From positions 1-64,000 of the forward strand of contig JACKPZ010000008.1 of the NCBI GenBank assembly GCA_024233135.1: a DNA stretch of 64,000 nt, in the 5' to 3' direction. The stretch's first letter is position 1. Every line of letters begins with the position of its first letter. The notes under the pieces were generated by a model. The model was not told the DNA's origin and searched no databases. It saw only the letters and a list, made by a program, of their open reading frames with translations. The translations under genes and the position numbers were made by a program. The stretch is from Akkermansiaceae bacterium. Lineage in GTDB: Bacteria > Verrucomicrobiota > Verrucomicrobiia > Verrucomicrobiales > Akkermansiaceae. Of this stretch, positions 42,759-51,002 are shown in pieces.

Positions 42759-43202
42759 TCAGACTTCCTCGTCGCCGGGCTTCGGCGGACGCATCTCCTT
42801 GCGGGAGAGGGCGCCGTCGCCATCGGTGTCGAGCGTGAGCAGCGAGGTCGCGGCCTCTTCGATTTCATCCGCGGATAACACACGGTCGTCGTCGAGGTCG
42901 ATGGTTTTCACCAGGATCGGCGGGCCGGGGCGCTTGGCTTTGCCATTCTTTTTGCCCTTCGGCTTCTTCGGAAGGATCTCCTTCTTCGTGAGCTGGCCGT
43001 CGTCGTTCTTGTCGAGTTCGAGCAGGGCGGCGGATGCGTTGGCGATCTCGTCGGCGCTCAGCTCTCCGTCCTTGTCGGTGTCGAGCACGGGCAGGAGCAG
43101 CGGCGGCGCGGGGCGGGGCACTTTGCCTTTGGGTTTTGCGGAGACCACGCCGGCGGTGGCGAACAGCGCGGCGAGGGCGGTCAGGATGGTGGTGGTTTTC
43201 AT
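42759..43202 (-). CDS. Secreted EF-hand protein, divergent from a Cpx-like two-component system
   Basis: The 147-residue protein has a signal peptide (MKTTTILTALAALFATAGVV, cleaved near SAKP) and four EF-hand-like loops: DTDKDGELSADE, DKNDDGQLTKKE, DLDDDRVLSADE (Arg where Gly is usual, so possibly weaker) and DTDGDGALSRKE. Linkers are Lys/Pro-rich. ATG 43202 starts the signal peptide. First gene of the leftward EF-hand pair; a CpxR-box-like sequence lies about 100 bases upstream, next to the divergent response regulator gene. Confidence 0.85.
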   Translation of the reverse strand: MKTTTILTALAALFATAGVVSAKPKGKVPRPAPPLLLPVLDTDKDGELSADEIANASAALLELDKNDDGQLTKKEILPKKPKGKKNGKAKRPGPPILVKTIDLDDDRVLSADEIEEAATSLLTLDTDGDGALSRKEMRPPKPGDEEV

Positions 43203-43301
43203 TGGTTTGGTCGTTCGGTTGAATCGCCCCCCGTTCATCGGGGATGCACGGATGGAACCACCCCCATGTGAAATCCGTGTGTGGAAAGCGGACCAAAAGT
43301 G

Positions 43302-43316
43302 TTAAGAGGTGGTAAA
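43302..43316 (+). promoter_or_regulatory. CpxR-box-like direct repeat in the divergent region
   Basis: TTAAG-AGGTG-GTAAA matches the E. coli CpxR box (GTAAA-N5-GTAAA) at eight of ten defined positions. More broadly TGTTAAGAGG and TGGTAAAACC form a 10-base direct repeat, the one-turn spacing typical of OmpR-family regulators. It lies 46 bases upstream of the response regulator start and about 100 bases upstream of the EF-hand operon, so it could control both. The rest of 43203-43362 shows a short CCCCG/CGGGG hairpin and no gene. Confidence 0.4.
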
Positions 43317-43362
43317 ACCGGTGGGCTTGCGGGCCGTGAACCTGCTAATCCACCCGCGGCGC

Positions 43363-44085
43363 ATGGAAAACCACAGCCCATCGAAGATCCTCGTGGTCGA
43401 TGACGACCGGCGGCTCGCCGGACTCATCCGCGACTACCTCACGCCGCTCGGCTACGAGGTGGAGCTCCGTCATGACGGCATCTCCGGCCTCGAGGCGGCA
43501 CGGTCCGGAATCCATCAGGCGGTGATCCTCGACGTGATGATGCCGGGCATGGATGGCATCGCCGTGCTGCGCGAGCTGCGCAAGGACTCCGATGTGCCCG
43601 TGCTCATGCTCACCGCACTCGGCGAGGAGGCGGACCGCATCGTGGGCCTGGAGATCGGCGCGGACGACTATCTTCCGAAGACCTTTTCCACCCGCGAGTT
43701 GCTCGCCCGCCTCCGCGCCGTGACACGCCGCGCCGGCCGCCGCTCCGAAGCCGGTGACGAGCCGCGCCTGTGGATGGCGGGGCCGCTCAGTCTTTGCGAG
43801 GAAACCCATGTCGTTGTGCTGGATGGCGAAGCCGTCGATCTAACGGCTCTTGAGTTTTCCATCCTCGCCGAGTTGTTGAAATCGAAGGGCCGGGTGAAGA
43901 CCCGCGAGCGGCTCATCGAGGATGTGTCGGACCGGCGTTTCGATGTCTTCGACCGCTCGATCGACGTCCATGTTTCCTCGCTGCGCAAGAAGCTCCGCGA
44001 CGATGCCCGCAAGCCTCGCTTCATCCGCACCATCCGCGGCGTCGGCTATCTGCTGGACGATCCCGAACCGGAGGACTCGCCATGA
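43363..44085 (+). CDS. OmpR-family response regulator (CpxR-like)
   Basis: The 240-residue protein has a receiver domain with the acidic cluster D13-D15, phospho-acceptor D57 in VILDVMMPGMDG, the Thr of MLTALGEE and Lys of DDYLPKTF. The C-terminal winged helix shows LTALEFSILAELLKSKGRV, RSIDVHVSSLRKKL and FIRTIRGVGYLL, the OmpR/PhoB DNA-binding fold. It overlaps the sensor kinase start by four bases (ATGA). Likely targets, by position, include its own operon and the divergent EF-hand genes. Confidence 0.92.
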   Translation: MENHSPSKILVVDDDRRLAGLIRDYLTPLGYEVELRHDGISGLEAARSGIHQAVILDVMMPGMDGIAVLRELRKDSDVPVLMLTALGEEADRIVGLEIGADDYLPKTFSTRELLARLRAVTRRAGRRSEAGDEPRLWMAGPLSLCEETHVVVLDGEAVDLTALEFSILAELLKSKGRVKTRERLIEDVSDRRFDVFDRSIDVHVSSLRKKLRDDARKPRFIRTIRGVGYLLDDPEPEDSP

Positions 44086-45563
44086 GCGGATCCCACCGGT
44101 TTCCGTTGCTTGCCAAGGTGCTCGGCTGGTTGTTGGTCCACCTTGTTTTGTTAGGTCTGGGTTTTTTCCTGTTTGTCCGCTGGCAGCTCGGGCTCGGGCT
44201 GGAATCGCTCATCAGCGGCGCGGCGGGTGAGCGGCTCGCCGCATTCGGCGAGCAGGTGGTGGCGGAGGTCGGCTCGATGCCGCCCGTCGAGGCCGAGGAA
44301 ACCGTCGCCCGGATGGCAGCGCAAAAGGGGCTCGGCGCGGTGCTGGTTCATCACCCGGCGGACCTTCGTTTCCCGGGCGATGTCCCGAAAAACGTGGTCG
44401 AGCGCGTGCGCGGTTTCCGTCCGCCGCGCCGGCCGGGGCCTCCGGGCCGCCCGATCTTCGGGCCGGGCCGTCGCCCGCCCGGCGAGGAGCTGCCGCCGCC
44501 CGAGGCGGAAGAGACGGAGGCGGATGCCGCGATGCCCGTGAGCAAGCCGATCTTTCTCGTCCGCGGCGACGGTGGGGATGGCTACTGGGCCGGTGTCGTG
44601 TTGCGCCTCGAGAGCCGCAGGGGCAGCTACCGCCCGCCGGCGCTTCTGCTCATCCGCTCCGACCGCATCGGCGGCTCCGGCATGTTCTTCGATTTCACCC
44701 CGTGGTTGTGGGGCGGGCTCGCCGTGCTCGCGCTGAGTCTCGCGTTCTGGACGCCCTTCGTCTGGAGCATCACCCGCTACGTGCGCCGTCTCACGGGTGC
44801 CACGGAACAAATTGCCGCCGGGCGTTTCGACGTCTCGCTGCCACCCCGTGGCGGCGACGAGCTCGCCAGCCTCGGCCATGCCATCGAGGCGATGGCCGAC
44901 CGCCTCGACCACTTCGTCTCCGGCCAGAAGCGTTTCCTCGGCGACGCCGCGCACGAACTCTGCGCGCCACTCGCACGCATCCGCACCGCGCTCGGCATCC
45001 TCGAGATGAAACCCGACAACCCGGCGATGCTCGAATCCGTCCAGGCCGACACCGCGGAGCTCGCCGCCCTCGTCGACGAATTGCTCGCCTTCTCCCGCGC
45101 CGGCAACCGCAAACCCGCGCTCGAGCGGGTGGAACTTGAACCACTCGTTCGCGAAACCGTCGCCCGCGAGGCCAACGGCGAGCCGGTCGGCATCGCGGTT
45201 CCGCCCGGCCTTGCCGTCACCGCCGACGCGCGTTTGTTAGGCCGCGCGATCGGCAACCTGGTGCGGAACTCCCTCGTCCATGCCGGACCGGACGCCCATG
45301 TTTCCGTCGCCGCCCGGTCCGCCGGCGAAGACGTGCTCATCACCGTTTCCGACAAGGGTCCCGGCATCCCGCGTGAGGATCTCGCCCGCGTCTTTGAGCC
45401 GTTCTATCGGCTCGATCGCTCGCGCAGCCGCGACACCGGTGGCACCGGCCTCGGCCTCGCCATCGTCCGCACCGCTGTCGAGGCCTGCGGCGGTTCCGTC
45501 GAAGCCTCGCTGCCCGAAAGCGGCGGCCTCACCGTGGAAATCCGGCTGCCGGAGAAACGGTGA
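44082..45563 (+). CDS. Sensor histidine kinase (CpxA-like) with Pro-rich periplasmic domain
   Basis: The 493-residue kinase has two membrane helices (about 10-30 and 205-227), a periplasmic domain with a Pro/Gly/Arg-rich insert (RPPRRPGPPGRPIFGPGRRP near 110-130), a HAMP domain (RRLTGATEQIAAGRFDVSLP) and the kinase core: H291 in FLGDAAHELCAPLARIRT, N-box NLVRNSLVHA, SDKGPGIPREDLARVFEPFY and GGTGLGLAIV. The H-box reads HELCAPL where HELRTPL is usual. Gene order and architecture match cpxRA-type systems. The periplasmic sensor is opposite the secreted EF-hand proteins, which could be its regulators. Confidence 0.9.
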   Translation: MSGSHRFPLLAKVLGWLLVHLVLLGLGFFLFVRWQLGLGLESLISGAAGERLAAFGEQVVAEVGSMPPVEAEETVARMAAQKGLGAVLVHHPADLRFPGDVPKNVVERVRGFRPPRRPGPPGRPIFGPGRRPPGEELPPPEAEETEADAAMPVSKPIFLVRGDGGDGYWAGVVLRLESRRGSYRPPALLLIRSDRIGGSGMFFDFTPWLWGGLAVLALSLAFWTPFVWSITRYVRRLTGATEQIAAGRFDVSLPPRGGDELASLGHAIEAMADRLDHFVSGQKRFLGDAAHELCAPLARIRTALGILEMKPDNPAMLESVQADTAELAALVDELLAFSRAGNRKPALERVELEPLVRETVAREANGEPVGIAVPPGLAVTADARLLGRAIGNLVRNSLVHAGPDAHVSVAARSAGEDVLITVSDKGPGIPREDLARVFEPFYRLDRSRSRDTGGTGLGLAIVRTAVEACGGSVEASLPESGGLTVEIRLPEKR

Positions 45564-45631
45564 TCCGGCAGAACTAGAAAGATGGCACGCGCTGTTCCAG
45601 ACCGGCCCCGGAGGGAATGTGTGGCGCGTGC

Positions 45632-46054
45632 TCAGCGGCCGTGGGGTTGCCCAGCTTCCCGAAGTTGTTCGAGGTAGGGATCGATCGCCTCCTTCCATGA
45701 CGGATCGATCCGCCGCGCCTCGCCGAGATGTTCCAATGCTTTCCCGGCATCGCCGGAGTGATACCATGCCAGGCCGAGATAATAGTGCGCGGGCGTGTTC
45801 AAGGGCTTCTCGCTCAGGATCCCTTCACACCGTTGGATCAAGCGGTCGATCCGGTTCGCCTGCAACAATTGGTCGAGTTCGTTGATCAACTCCTGCCCCT
45901 TCGATGTCGGATCCGAGAGTGTCTCGAAGTGGTCCAGACTCCGGTTCGTGAGGTGGATGTTCAGCAGGACTCCGGTCACCAGCGTGATCACCGACATCAC
46001 GCACAGGAAGAAAACGCCGTTCCGGACCTGGAGGATGTGCTTCTCGTTCGCCAT
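45632..46054 (-). CDS. Small membrane-anchored protein with TPR-like repeat
   Basis: The 140-residue protein has one N-terminal membrane helix (VFFLCVMSVITLVTGVLL, about residues 13-32) and a C-terminal helical region with a TPR pattern: THAHYYLGLAWYHSGDAGKA-type spacing (PAHYYLGLAWYHSGDAGKAL) followed by EHLGEARRIDPSWKEAIDPY. Such proteins usually scaffold protein complexes. It converges with the sensor kinase gene. No specific partner can be named. ATG was preferred over an upstream TTG. Confidence 0.65.
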   Translation of the reverse strand: MANEKHILQVRNGVFFLCVMSVITLVTGVLLNIHLTNRSLDHFETLSDPTSKGQELINELDQLLQANRIDRLIQRCEGILSEKPLNTPAHYYLGLAWYHSGDAGKALEHLGEARRIDPSWKEAIDPYLEQLREAGQPHGR

Positions 46055-46173
46055 GATGGTTTCTTGTCCACGTGGATATCTCCGTGGTGGTTTGGAGGCA
46101 ATTCGCAAGAAATCCCGTGCCGGCGTTTCTCCGGTATTGGATGTGCCTGAACAATCCCGGGTTCACCCAGTGC

Positions 46174-47334
46174 TCACTTGTCCCACTCTCGGTCCTTGAC
46201 GAGCTGCTGGATTCCGGCGGCGGCGTCGAAGTTCGCGATCTGGAAGCGGGCGAGGTATTGCAGGGCGTTGTTGACCTGTTGGGTGTCGCCCTTGAGGGCT
46301 TCGAGTTTTTCGGCCGGTGTGCGCTTGAGGTGGGCGGCGAAGGCGTCGGCCATCTTCTTCGCTTCGTCCATGGCGGCGGCGTCTTTCTGATAGGTGAGGG
46401 ATTCGAGCAGGTGGAGCAGCTTGTCCTTGCCCTGCATGCCGGCGGCCTTGCCGCGGATGGATGCGGCGATCTCGGAGCGTTTGGCGGCGGTGGCCTCGGG
46501 GTTCATGACGCTGGTGTCGCCGCCTTCGACGGCGCGCTTGGGAAGCGGGCGGTACCAGATGTTGCGATAGCGCACCGGGTTTCCGTGGTCCTGGAGTTTG
46601 AGCGGGCCCTTTTCAGGAAACGGCCGGTCGTGGCTGCGTCCGCGGTGGCCGCCGCCGCCTTCGAGCGGCGTGTGGTCCTGGAGCAGAACGCCGTTGCAGA
46701 AGACGGTGAGATAGCCCGGATCGACCATGTGCCCGTCCTGATAGACCGGGCGGCGGAAGATGATGTCGTAGACCTGCCACTCGCCGGGTTTGCGCAGGGC
46801 GTTGGCCATCGGCGGGTTCACGCCGTAGACGGAACCGGCGAAGCCGTCCGGGTAGGTCGGGTTGTCATAGTTGTCGAGCACCTGGACCTCGACCTCGCCC
46901 ATGAGGAAGACGCCCGAGTTTCCCCGGCCCTGGCCGTTTCCATGAACTTCGGTGGGGGCGGACCACTCGACGTGGAGCTGGCAGTCGCCGAATTCCTCCT
47001 TGCTGCGGATCATGCCGGAGCCGGGGACGCATTGCAGTGTGCCGTCTTTCTCGACCCAGCGGGTGGCTTCGGGCGGGTTCTTGTCGGCCAGCCAGTTCGA
47101 GAGCGAGGCCGGGCTGCCATCGAAGAGGACGACAGCGTCGGACGGCGGTGTGCCGGGTTTCTCCTGCGTGCTGAAGGTGCCCGGCTCGACGCGCGGCGGC
47201 TGCGGGCGGTTCATGTCGTGGATGGCCCACGGATGGGTGTCGTCCGGCGGGTCGCCGTAGAAGGCACCGTCCGCGAATGCGGGGGAAACGAGGAACGGCA
47301 GGGAACAGGCGGCTGCGAGGTGGCGGGTCTTCAT
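46174..47334 (-). CDS. Secreted DUF1080 (3-keto-disaccharide hydrolase-type) protein
   Basis: The 386-residue protein has a signal peptide (MKTRHLAAACSLPFLVSPAF) and a DUF1080 concanavalin-like domain: VVLFDGSPASLSNWLAD, RWVEKDGTLQCVPGSGMI, CQLHVEWSAP, GRGNSGVFLMGEVEVQVLDNYDNPTYPDG and the C-terminal NPVRYRNIWYRPL. Such proteins are frequent in Verrucomicrobiota and Planctomycetota and some hydrolyse 3-keto-glycosides. A helical C-terminal extension of about 110 residues follows the domain. It may work with the Gfo/Idh/MocA oxidoreductase further right, which could make 3-keto sugars. Confidence 0.88.
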   Translation of the reverse strand: MKTRHLAAACSLPFLVSPAFADGAFYGDPPDDTHPWAIHDMNRPQPPRVEPGTFSTQEKPGTPPSDAVVLFDGSPASLSNWLADKNPPEATRWVEKDGTLQCVPGSGMIRSKEEFGDCQLHVEWSAPTEVHGNGQGRGNSGVFLMGEVEVQVLDNYDNPTYPDGFAGSVYGVNPPMANALRKPGEWQVYDIIFRRPVYQDGHMVDPGYLTVFCNGVLLQDHTPLEGGGGHRGRSHDRPFPEKGPLKLQDHGNPVRYRNIWYRPLPKRAVEGGDTSVMNPEATAAKRSEIAASIRGKAAGMQGKDKLLHLLESLTYQKDAAAMDEAKKMADAFAAHLKRTPAEKLEALKGDTQQVNNALQYLARFQIANFDAAAGIQQLVKDREWDK

Positions 47335-47448
47335 GAAGGAGTGAAAGCGCATACGCTCCGGAAGCGCGACATGTTTCGATGCGGGCGGCACACGGCGGTC
47401 CGCCTTTGCCCTTGGTGAGAACTTGCGGCTCGGCTATTCTCCGGGCCG

Positions 47449-48339
47449 ATGTCCGGCGGCGACGACAAGGCGTTTCTCGAGTTCATGGAGACGGAGCGGA
47501 CCGCCTCGGCGAGGACCTTGGACAACTACCGGCGCGCGCTGGATGCGTACCGCGGGTGGCGCGGGGAAAAGTTCGAGGATTGGAGGAAGGAAACGGCGGA
47601 CGATTTCCGCGACTACCTCTACGAGTTGATGAAGGCGGGGCTGCAGCGGGCGACGATCCGGCTGCGTTTCGCGGCGCTGCGGTCGTTTTACAAATACCTC
47701 GTGCTGCGGCGCGGGCTGGGCAAGAGCCCGGTGGCGGAGGTGCAGCTTCCAAAGACGAAGCGCTCGCTGCCGGTGGTGCTGAGCGTGGCGCAGATGAACG
47801 GCCTGCTGGACATCCCGCTCCGGGTGCCGGTGTCGGACAAGGCGCCGCCCTGGCTGCCGCTTCGCGATGCGGCGATCCTCGAGCTGTTCTACTCGTGCGG
47901 GCTGCGGATCTCGGAATTGTTGGGGCTGGATGTGAAGGATGTGGATTTCTCCGGCGGCACCGTGAAAGTGCGCGGCAAGGGGGCGAAGGAACGCATCGTC
48001 CCGGCGGGAGACCCGGCGTTGAACGCGATCCAGCGCTACCGCCGCGAGGCGGGTGTGACGAATGGCGCCTTGTTCCTGAGCAAGCGGCGGACGCGGATCA
48101 CCCAGCAGGCGGTGGACTTGATGCTGCGCAAATACATCAAGCTGAGCGGCATCCCGTTCAACGTGAGTCCGCACAAGCTGCGCCACAGTTTCGCGACGCA
48201 CATGCTTGACGCCGGCGCGGACCTGCGCAGCGTGCAGGAAATGCTCGGCCACGCCTCGCTCTCAACCACTCAGATCTACACGCACGTCACCAAGGAGCGT
48301 CTCAAGGAGGCGTACGATTCGGCACATCCGCGGGCATGA
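47449..48339 (+). CDS. Tyrosine recombinase of the XerC/XerD type
   Basis: The 296-residue protein has the SAM-like N-terminal DNA-binding domain (FLEFMETERTASARTLDNYR) and the catalytic domain with all conserved residues: Arg of YSCGLRISELLGLDV, Lys of VKVRGKGAKER, HKLRHSFATHM (His-x-x-Arg), GHASLSTTQIYTHV (His and the nucleophile Tyr). Length and motifs match XerC/XerD, which resolve chromosome dimers at dif. Only one copy is in the window and nothing suggests an integrated element here. Its stop overlaps the next gene by four bases. Confidence 0.9.
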   Translation: MSGGDDKAFLEFMETERTASARTLDNYRRALDAYRGWRGEKFEDWRKETADDFRDYLYELMKAGLQRATIRLRFAALRSFYKYLVLRRGLGKSPVAEVQLPKTKRSLPVVLSVAQMNGLLDIPLRVPVSDKAPPWLPLRDAAILELFYSCGLRISELLGLDVKDVDFSGGTVKVRGKGAKERIVPAGDPALNAIQRYRREAGVTNGALFLSKRRTRITQQAVDLMLRKYIKLSGIPFNVSPHKLRHSFATHMLDAGADLRSVQEMLGHASLSTTQIYTHVTKERLKEAYDSAHPRA

Positions 48340-49049
48340 AAAGGATGGTCGATATTTTGAAACGATGGGTTTCCTGCGTCGTGGGGGCGTGGCTGCTGGT
48401 GTCTTGCGGCGCGATGAGTCCGCGTTGGAAGCCGGTGGAGAAAGTGGTGGTGCCGGAACCGCGGGAGGGCGTGCCGCGGGTCTTGTTCGTAGGCAACAGT
48501 TTCAGCTTCGGTGTGCCGCGGGTGGTGGCGGAGGAATCCATTCGTGAAGGAAGCCGCTGGGATGTGGGGCGCGTGACCCGCGGCGGCTGGACGCTCGAGA
48601 AACACGTGGAAAACCCGGAGACATTGGCGGCCATCCGCAACGGGAAATGGGACGTGGTGGTGTTGCAGGAACAGAGCCGCATCCCTTCGGTGCCATGGCA
48701 GAGGAAGACGCGGATGATTCCTGCGGCGCGCAAGCTGGCGGCGGAGGTGCGGGCCGCGGGCGCGGTACCGGTTTTCTATCAGACCTGGGGCTACCGCGGG
48801 GGCGACGAGTGGCGGAAGGGCGATGATTTCGCGGCGATGAACGCGCGGCTGCGAGAGGGCTACGGCGAGGCCGGCGAAACGCTGGGCATGCAGGTGGTCC
48901 CGGTGGGCGATGCGTGGGAGCGCGAGGTCCGTGCGGGGCGGGGCGGGCGTTTGTTTGACGCGGACGGCAAGCATCCGTCCGAGGCGGGCGACGAAGTGAC
49001 GGCGCGGGTGTTTTTGGAGCGGCTCGCAGAGTTGCGGAAGAGGAGGTAG
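48336..49049 (+). CDS. SGNH-hydrolase-like lipoprotein
   Basis: The 237-residue protein has a lipoprotein signal (WVSCVVGAWLLVSCG; lipobox LVSC). The mature part shows SGNH features: LFVGNSFSFGVPRV (block I with the catalytic Ser candidate in GNSFS), VVVLQEQSRIP, a FYQTWGYRGGDEW segment and DGKHPSEAGDEV near the end (Asp and His of block V). Members cleave esters of sugars and lipids. It is coupled by an ATGA overlap to the recombinase gene, an odd pairing with no obvious functional link. Confidence 0.8.
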   Translation: MKRMVDILKRWVSCVVGAWLLVSCGAMSPRWKPVEKVVVPEPREGVPRVLFVGNSFSFGVPRVVAEESIREGSRWDVGRVTRGGWTLEKHVENPETLAAIRNGKWDVVVLQEQSRIPSVPWQRKTRMIPAARKLAAEVRAAGAVPVFYQTWGYRGGDEWRKGDDFAAMNARLREGYGEAGETLGMQVVPVGDAWEREVRAGRGGRLFDADGKHPSEAGDEVTARVFLERLAELRKRR

Positions 49050-49077
49050 ATCTTCGCATCGGCCGGAGCGCAAACTG

Positions 49078-49686
49078 CTAGAAGCTCCGTCGGCCCTGGA
49101 GTGCGCGTGTGAGCGTGAGGGCGTCGGCGTGTTCGAGTCCGCCGCCGGCCGGCAGGCCTTGGGCGATGCGGGTGACACTGCAGTTTCTCCCGCGGAGGAT
49201 CTCGGCGAGATAGTTGGCGGTGGCCTCGCCTTCGACGTCGGAACCGAGCGCGAGGATCACCTCGATGTCGCCGTCGCCGGCTTCGATGCGCCGAAGCAGG
49301 GGAGGGATGCGCAGGTCTTCGGGTGAGACGCGGTCGAGCGGCGAGAGCTTGCCGCCGAGGCAATGGTAGCGGCCGCGGAAGGCGCCGGAGCGCTCGAGCG
49401 GCAGGACGTCGGTGGCTTGTTCAACGACGCAGATCTGTTGGTCGTCGCGCCGTGGGTCGTCGCAGAGGCCGCAGCCGTCGGCAGTGGCGAAAAACCCGCA
49501 ACGGGCGCAGGGCTGGATCGATTGTTTCGCGGTGACGAGCGATTCGGCGAGGGCGAGAGGATCGGCCTTCGGATTTTGCAGCAGCCAGACGGCGATGCGC
49601 TCCGCGCTGCGCGGGCCGATGCCGGGCAGGTGCTTGAGCCCCGCGATGAGGGTGGTGACGGCTTCGGGAAAGTCGGCTTGTTTCAT
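49078..49686 (-). CDS. recR: RecR, recombination mediator
   Basis: RecR works with RecO (and RecF) in loading RecA. The 202-residue protein has the helix-hairpin-helix LKHLPGIGPRSAERIAVWLL, the four-cysteine zinc finger (CARCGF then CGLCDD), and the Toprim domain (ICVVEQATDVLPLERSGAF; VILALGSDVEGEATANYLA). Length matches the family. The start overlaps the stop of the upstream membrane protein gene by four bases. Confidence 0.95.
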   Translation of the reverse strand: MKQADFPEAVTTLIAGLKHLPGIGPRSAERIAVWLLQNPKADPLALAESLVTAKQSIQPCARCGFFATADGCGLCDDPRRDDQQICVVEQATDVLPLERSGAFRGRYHCLGGKLSPLDRVSPEDLRIPPLLRRIEAGDGDIEVILALGSDVEGEATANYLAEILRGRNCSVTRIAQGLPAGGGLEHADALTLTRALQGRRSF

Positions 49687-50135
49687 CGGCTCGTGTCGGA
49701 GGTTTCACCGGGCATCCGGTGGTGGGAGGCGTAGACGATGGCGCAGACGCCGGCCCAAGCGGTGGCGATCCACGCCGCGCCGATGCCCGGAAAATACGCG
49801 GCAAGGCTCAGCACCGGCGCCCATGTGGTGACGAGCGTGAGCGTCGTGATCCAGAGGATGAACCGGGGGACGGCACCCGGACTGCGGAGGATGGCGAACG
49901 CGAGGCCGAAGGCCAGCGCCGCGGCGGCGAGCCAAACGACGGCGGCCGGGAGATGCTGCGGAAACGACTGCGCCCCGCCGCGCGAAACGAGCGAGGCGAT
50001 CCAGCGGTCGAAACGGGCGAGCATGCCGATGAGTTGCAGGCCCGCCGCGAGGGCGAGGGACAGCGAACCGATCGCCATGACCGCCGCGGCGACGTGGCCG
50101 GGCGGGCGTTTCGGGCGGTTCGAAGTGTCGCTCAT
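49683..50135 (-). CDS. Unrecognised small membrane protein
   Basis: The 150-residue protein is predicted by eye to have four membrane helices (about 14-38, 62-82, 89-108, 116-138). There are no conserved charged or cysteine motifs that would suggest a function. It is translationally coupled to recR (ATGA overlap), which need not mean functional linkage. I do not recognise the family. Confidence 0.6.
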   Translation of the reverse strand: MSDTSNRPKRPPGHVAAAVMAIGSLSLALAAGLQLIGMLARFDRWIASLVSRGGAQSFPQHLPAAVVWLAAAALAFGLAFAILRSPGAVPRFILWITTLTLVTTWAPVLSLAAYFPGIGAAWIATAWAGVCAIVYASHHRMPGETSDTSR

Positions 50136-50186
50136 CCAGGGCAGGGTAGGGGCTTGCGCGAGCGGATCAAGCGGAGCCTCGGCGCA

Positions 50187-51002
50187 TCAATTGCGGAGGA
50201 AGCTCTCCTCGTAGGGCGGCTCGGCCGCGAGCACGCGGTCGACGCGCAGGACCGGCTGGATGATGCCTTCCTCCAGCGGGAAGGTCATCGTGCCGGCCAC
50301 TTTCACCCAGCCGTTTTCCTGCTGGTTCGGTGGGGTTTTGCCGAATTCGAGGATGATGGGCACCGCACGGCTGTCGGCGGCGCAGCAGGTGATGAAGAGC
50401 CGGTAGAGCCGCTTGCGGGTGCCGTTCGGATTGCGGACTTTCTCGTCCACCCAGCGGCCTTCGGTTTCCACCTTGAGTCCGTTGATGGCATTCTGGAGAT
50501 CGCGGTCGCCGGTGGAGTAGAACAACTCCATCAGGCTGAACTCGTAGTATCCGTCCGGAGTTTTCGAGTGGCTTTTCTCGATCTCCTCGCGGGTGAGCGC
50601 GGGCAGGCTGCCGGCGAGGAAAGTCGGAGTGGACGCGGGTGTTTCGTAGAGCCCCTTCCGCGCCAGCGTGGAGGCCGAATACTCGTCCTTGGTCCACGCC
50701 ACGGCGAGGCCGACGGGCAGCAGCATCAGCAGCAGGATGGCAAGCGGATGGAGGTCCGGCGCCTCGTGATCGTGGCAAGCGCCGCCGTCGCCGTGGTCAT
50801 GGCCGCAGGTGGTGGAAACGCGGCAGTAGAAGAGGTTGAACAAACCGAGCACCGCCAGCCCGAGGCCGCCGGACAGGGCGATGGGCCGGAAGTCCGGAGC
50901 GAGGTATTTCGTGATCCGGCCGGAGCTGTGGAAATACAGAAGCACCGCGCCCCATCCGAGGATGGCCAGCGAGAAGAGGATGCGTCGCGCGACGGGGTTC
51001 AT
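50187..51002 (-). CDS. TIGR03943-type membrane protein with metal-binding loop (permease partner)
   Basis: The 271-residue protein has four or so membrane helices in its first 110 residues and a beta-rich C-terminal domain (RLYRLFITCCAADSRAVPI; GWVKVAGTMTFP) as in the TIGR03943/DUF1980 family (B. subtilis YcgQ-like). Between helices lies a Cys/His cluster, CGHDHGDGGACHDHEAPD, likely a metal site. The conserved CCAAD motif could also bind metal. Its start overlaps the stop of the permease gene, so the two are made together. Confidence 0.8.
   Translation of the reverse strand: MNPVARRILFSLAILGWGAVLLYFHSSGRITKYLAPDFRPIALSGGLGLAVLGLFNLFYCRVSTTCGHDHGDGGACHDHEAPDLHPLAILLLMLLPVGLAVAWTKDEYSASTLARKGLYETPASTPTFLAGSLPALTREEIEKSHSKTPDGYYEFSLMELFYSTGDRDLQNAINGLKVETEGRWVDEKVRNPNGTRKRLYRLFITCCAADSRAVPIILEFGKTPPNQQENGWVKVAGTMTFPLEEGIIQPVLRVDRVLAAEPPYEESFLRN

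Noticed and set aside
47449..48339. Integrase of a mobile element
   Set aside because: Motifs and length fit XerC/XerD, there is no tRNA, attachment repeat or other mobile gene next to it.
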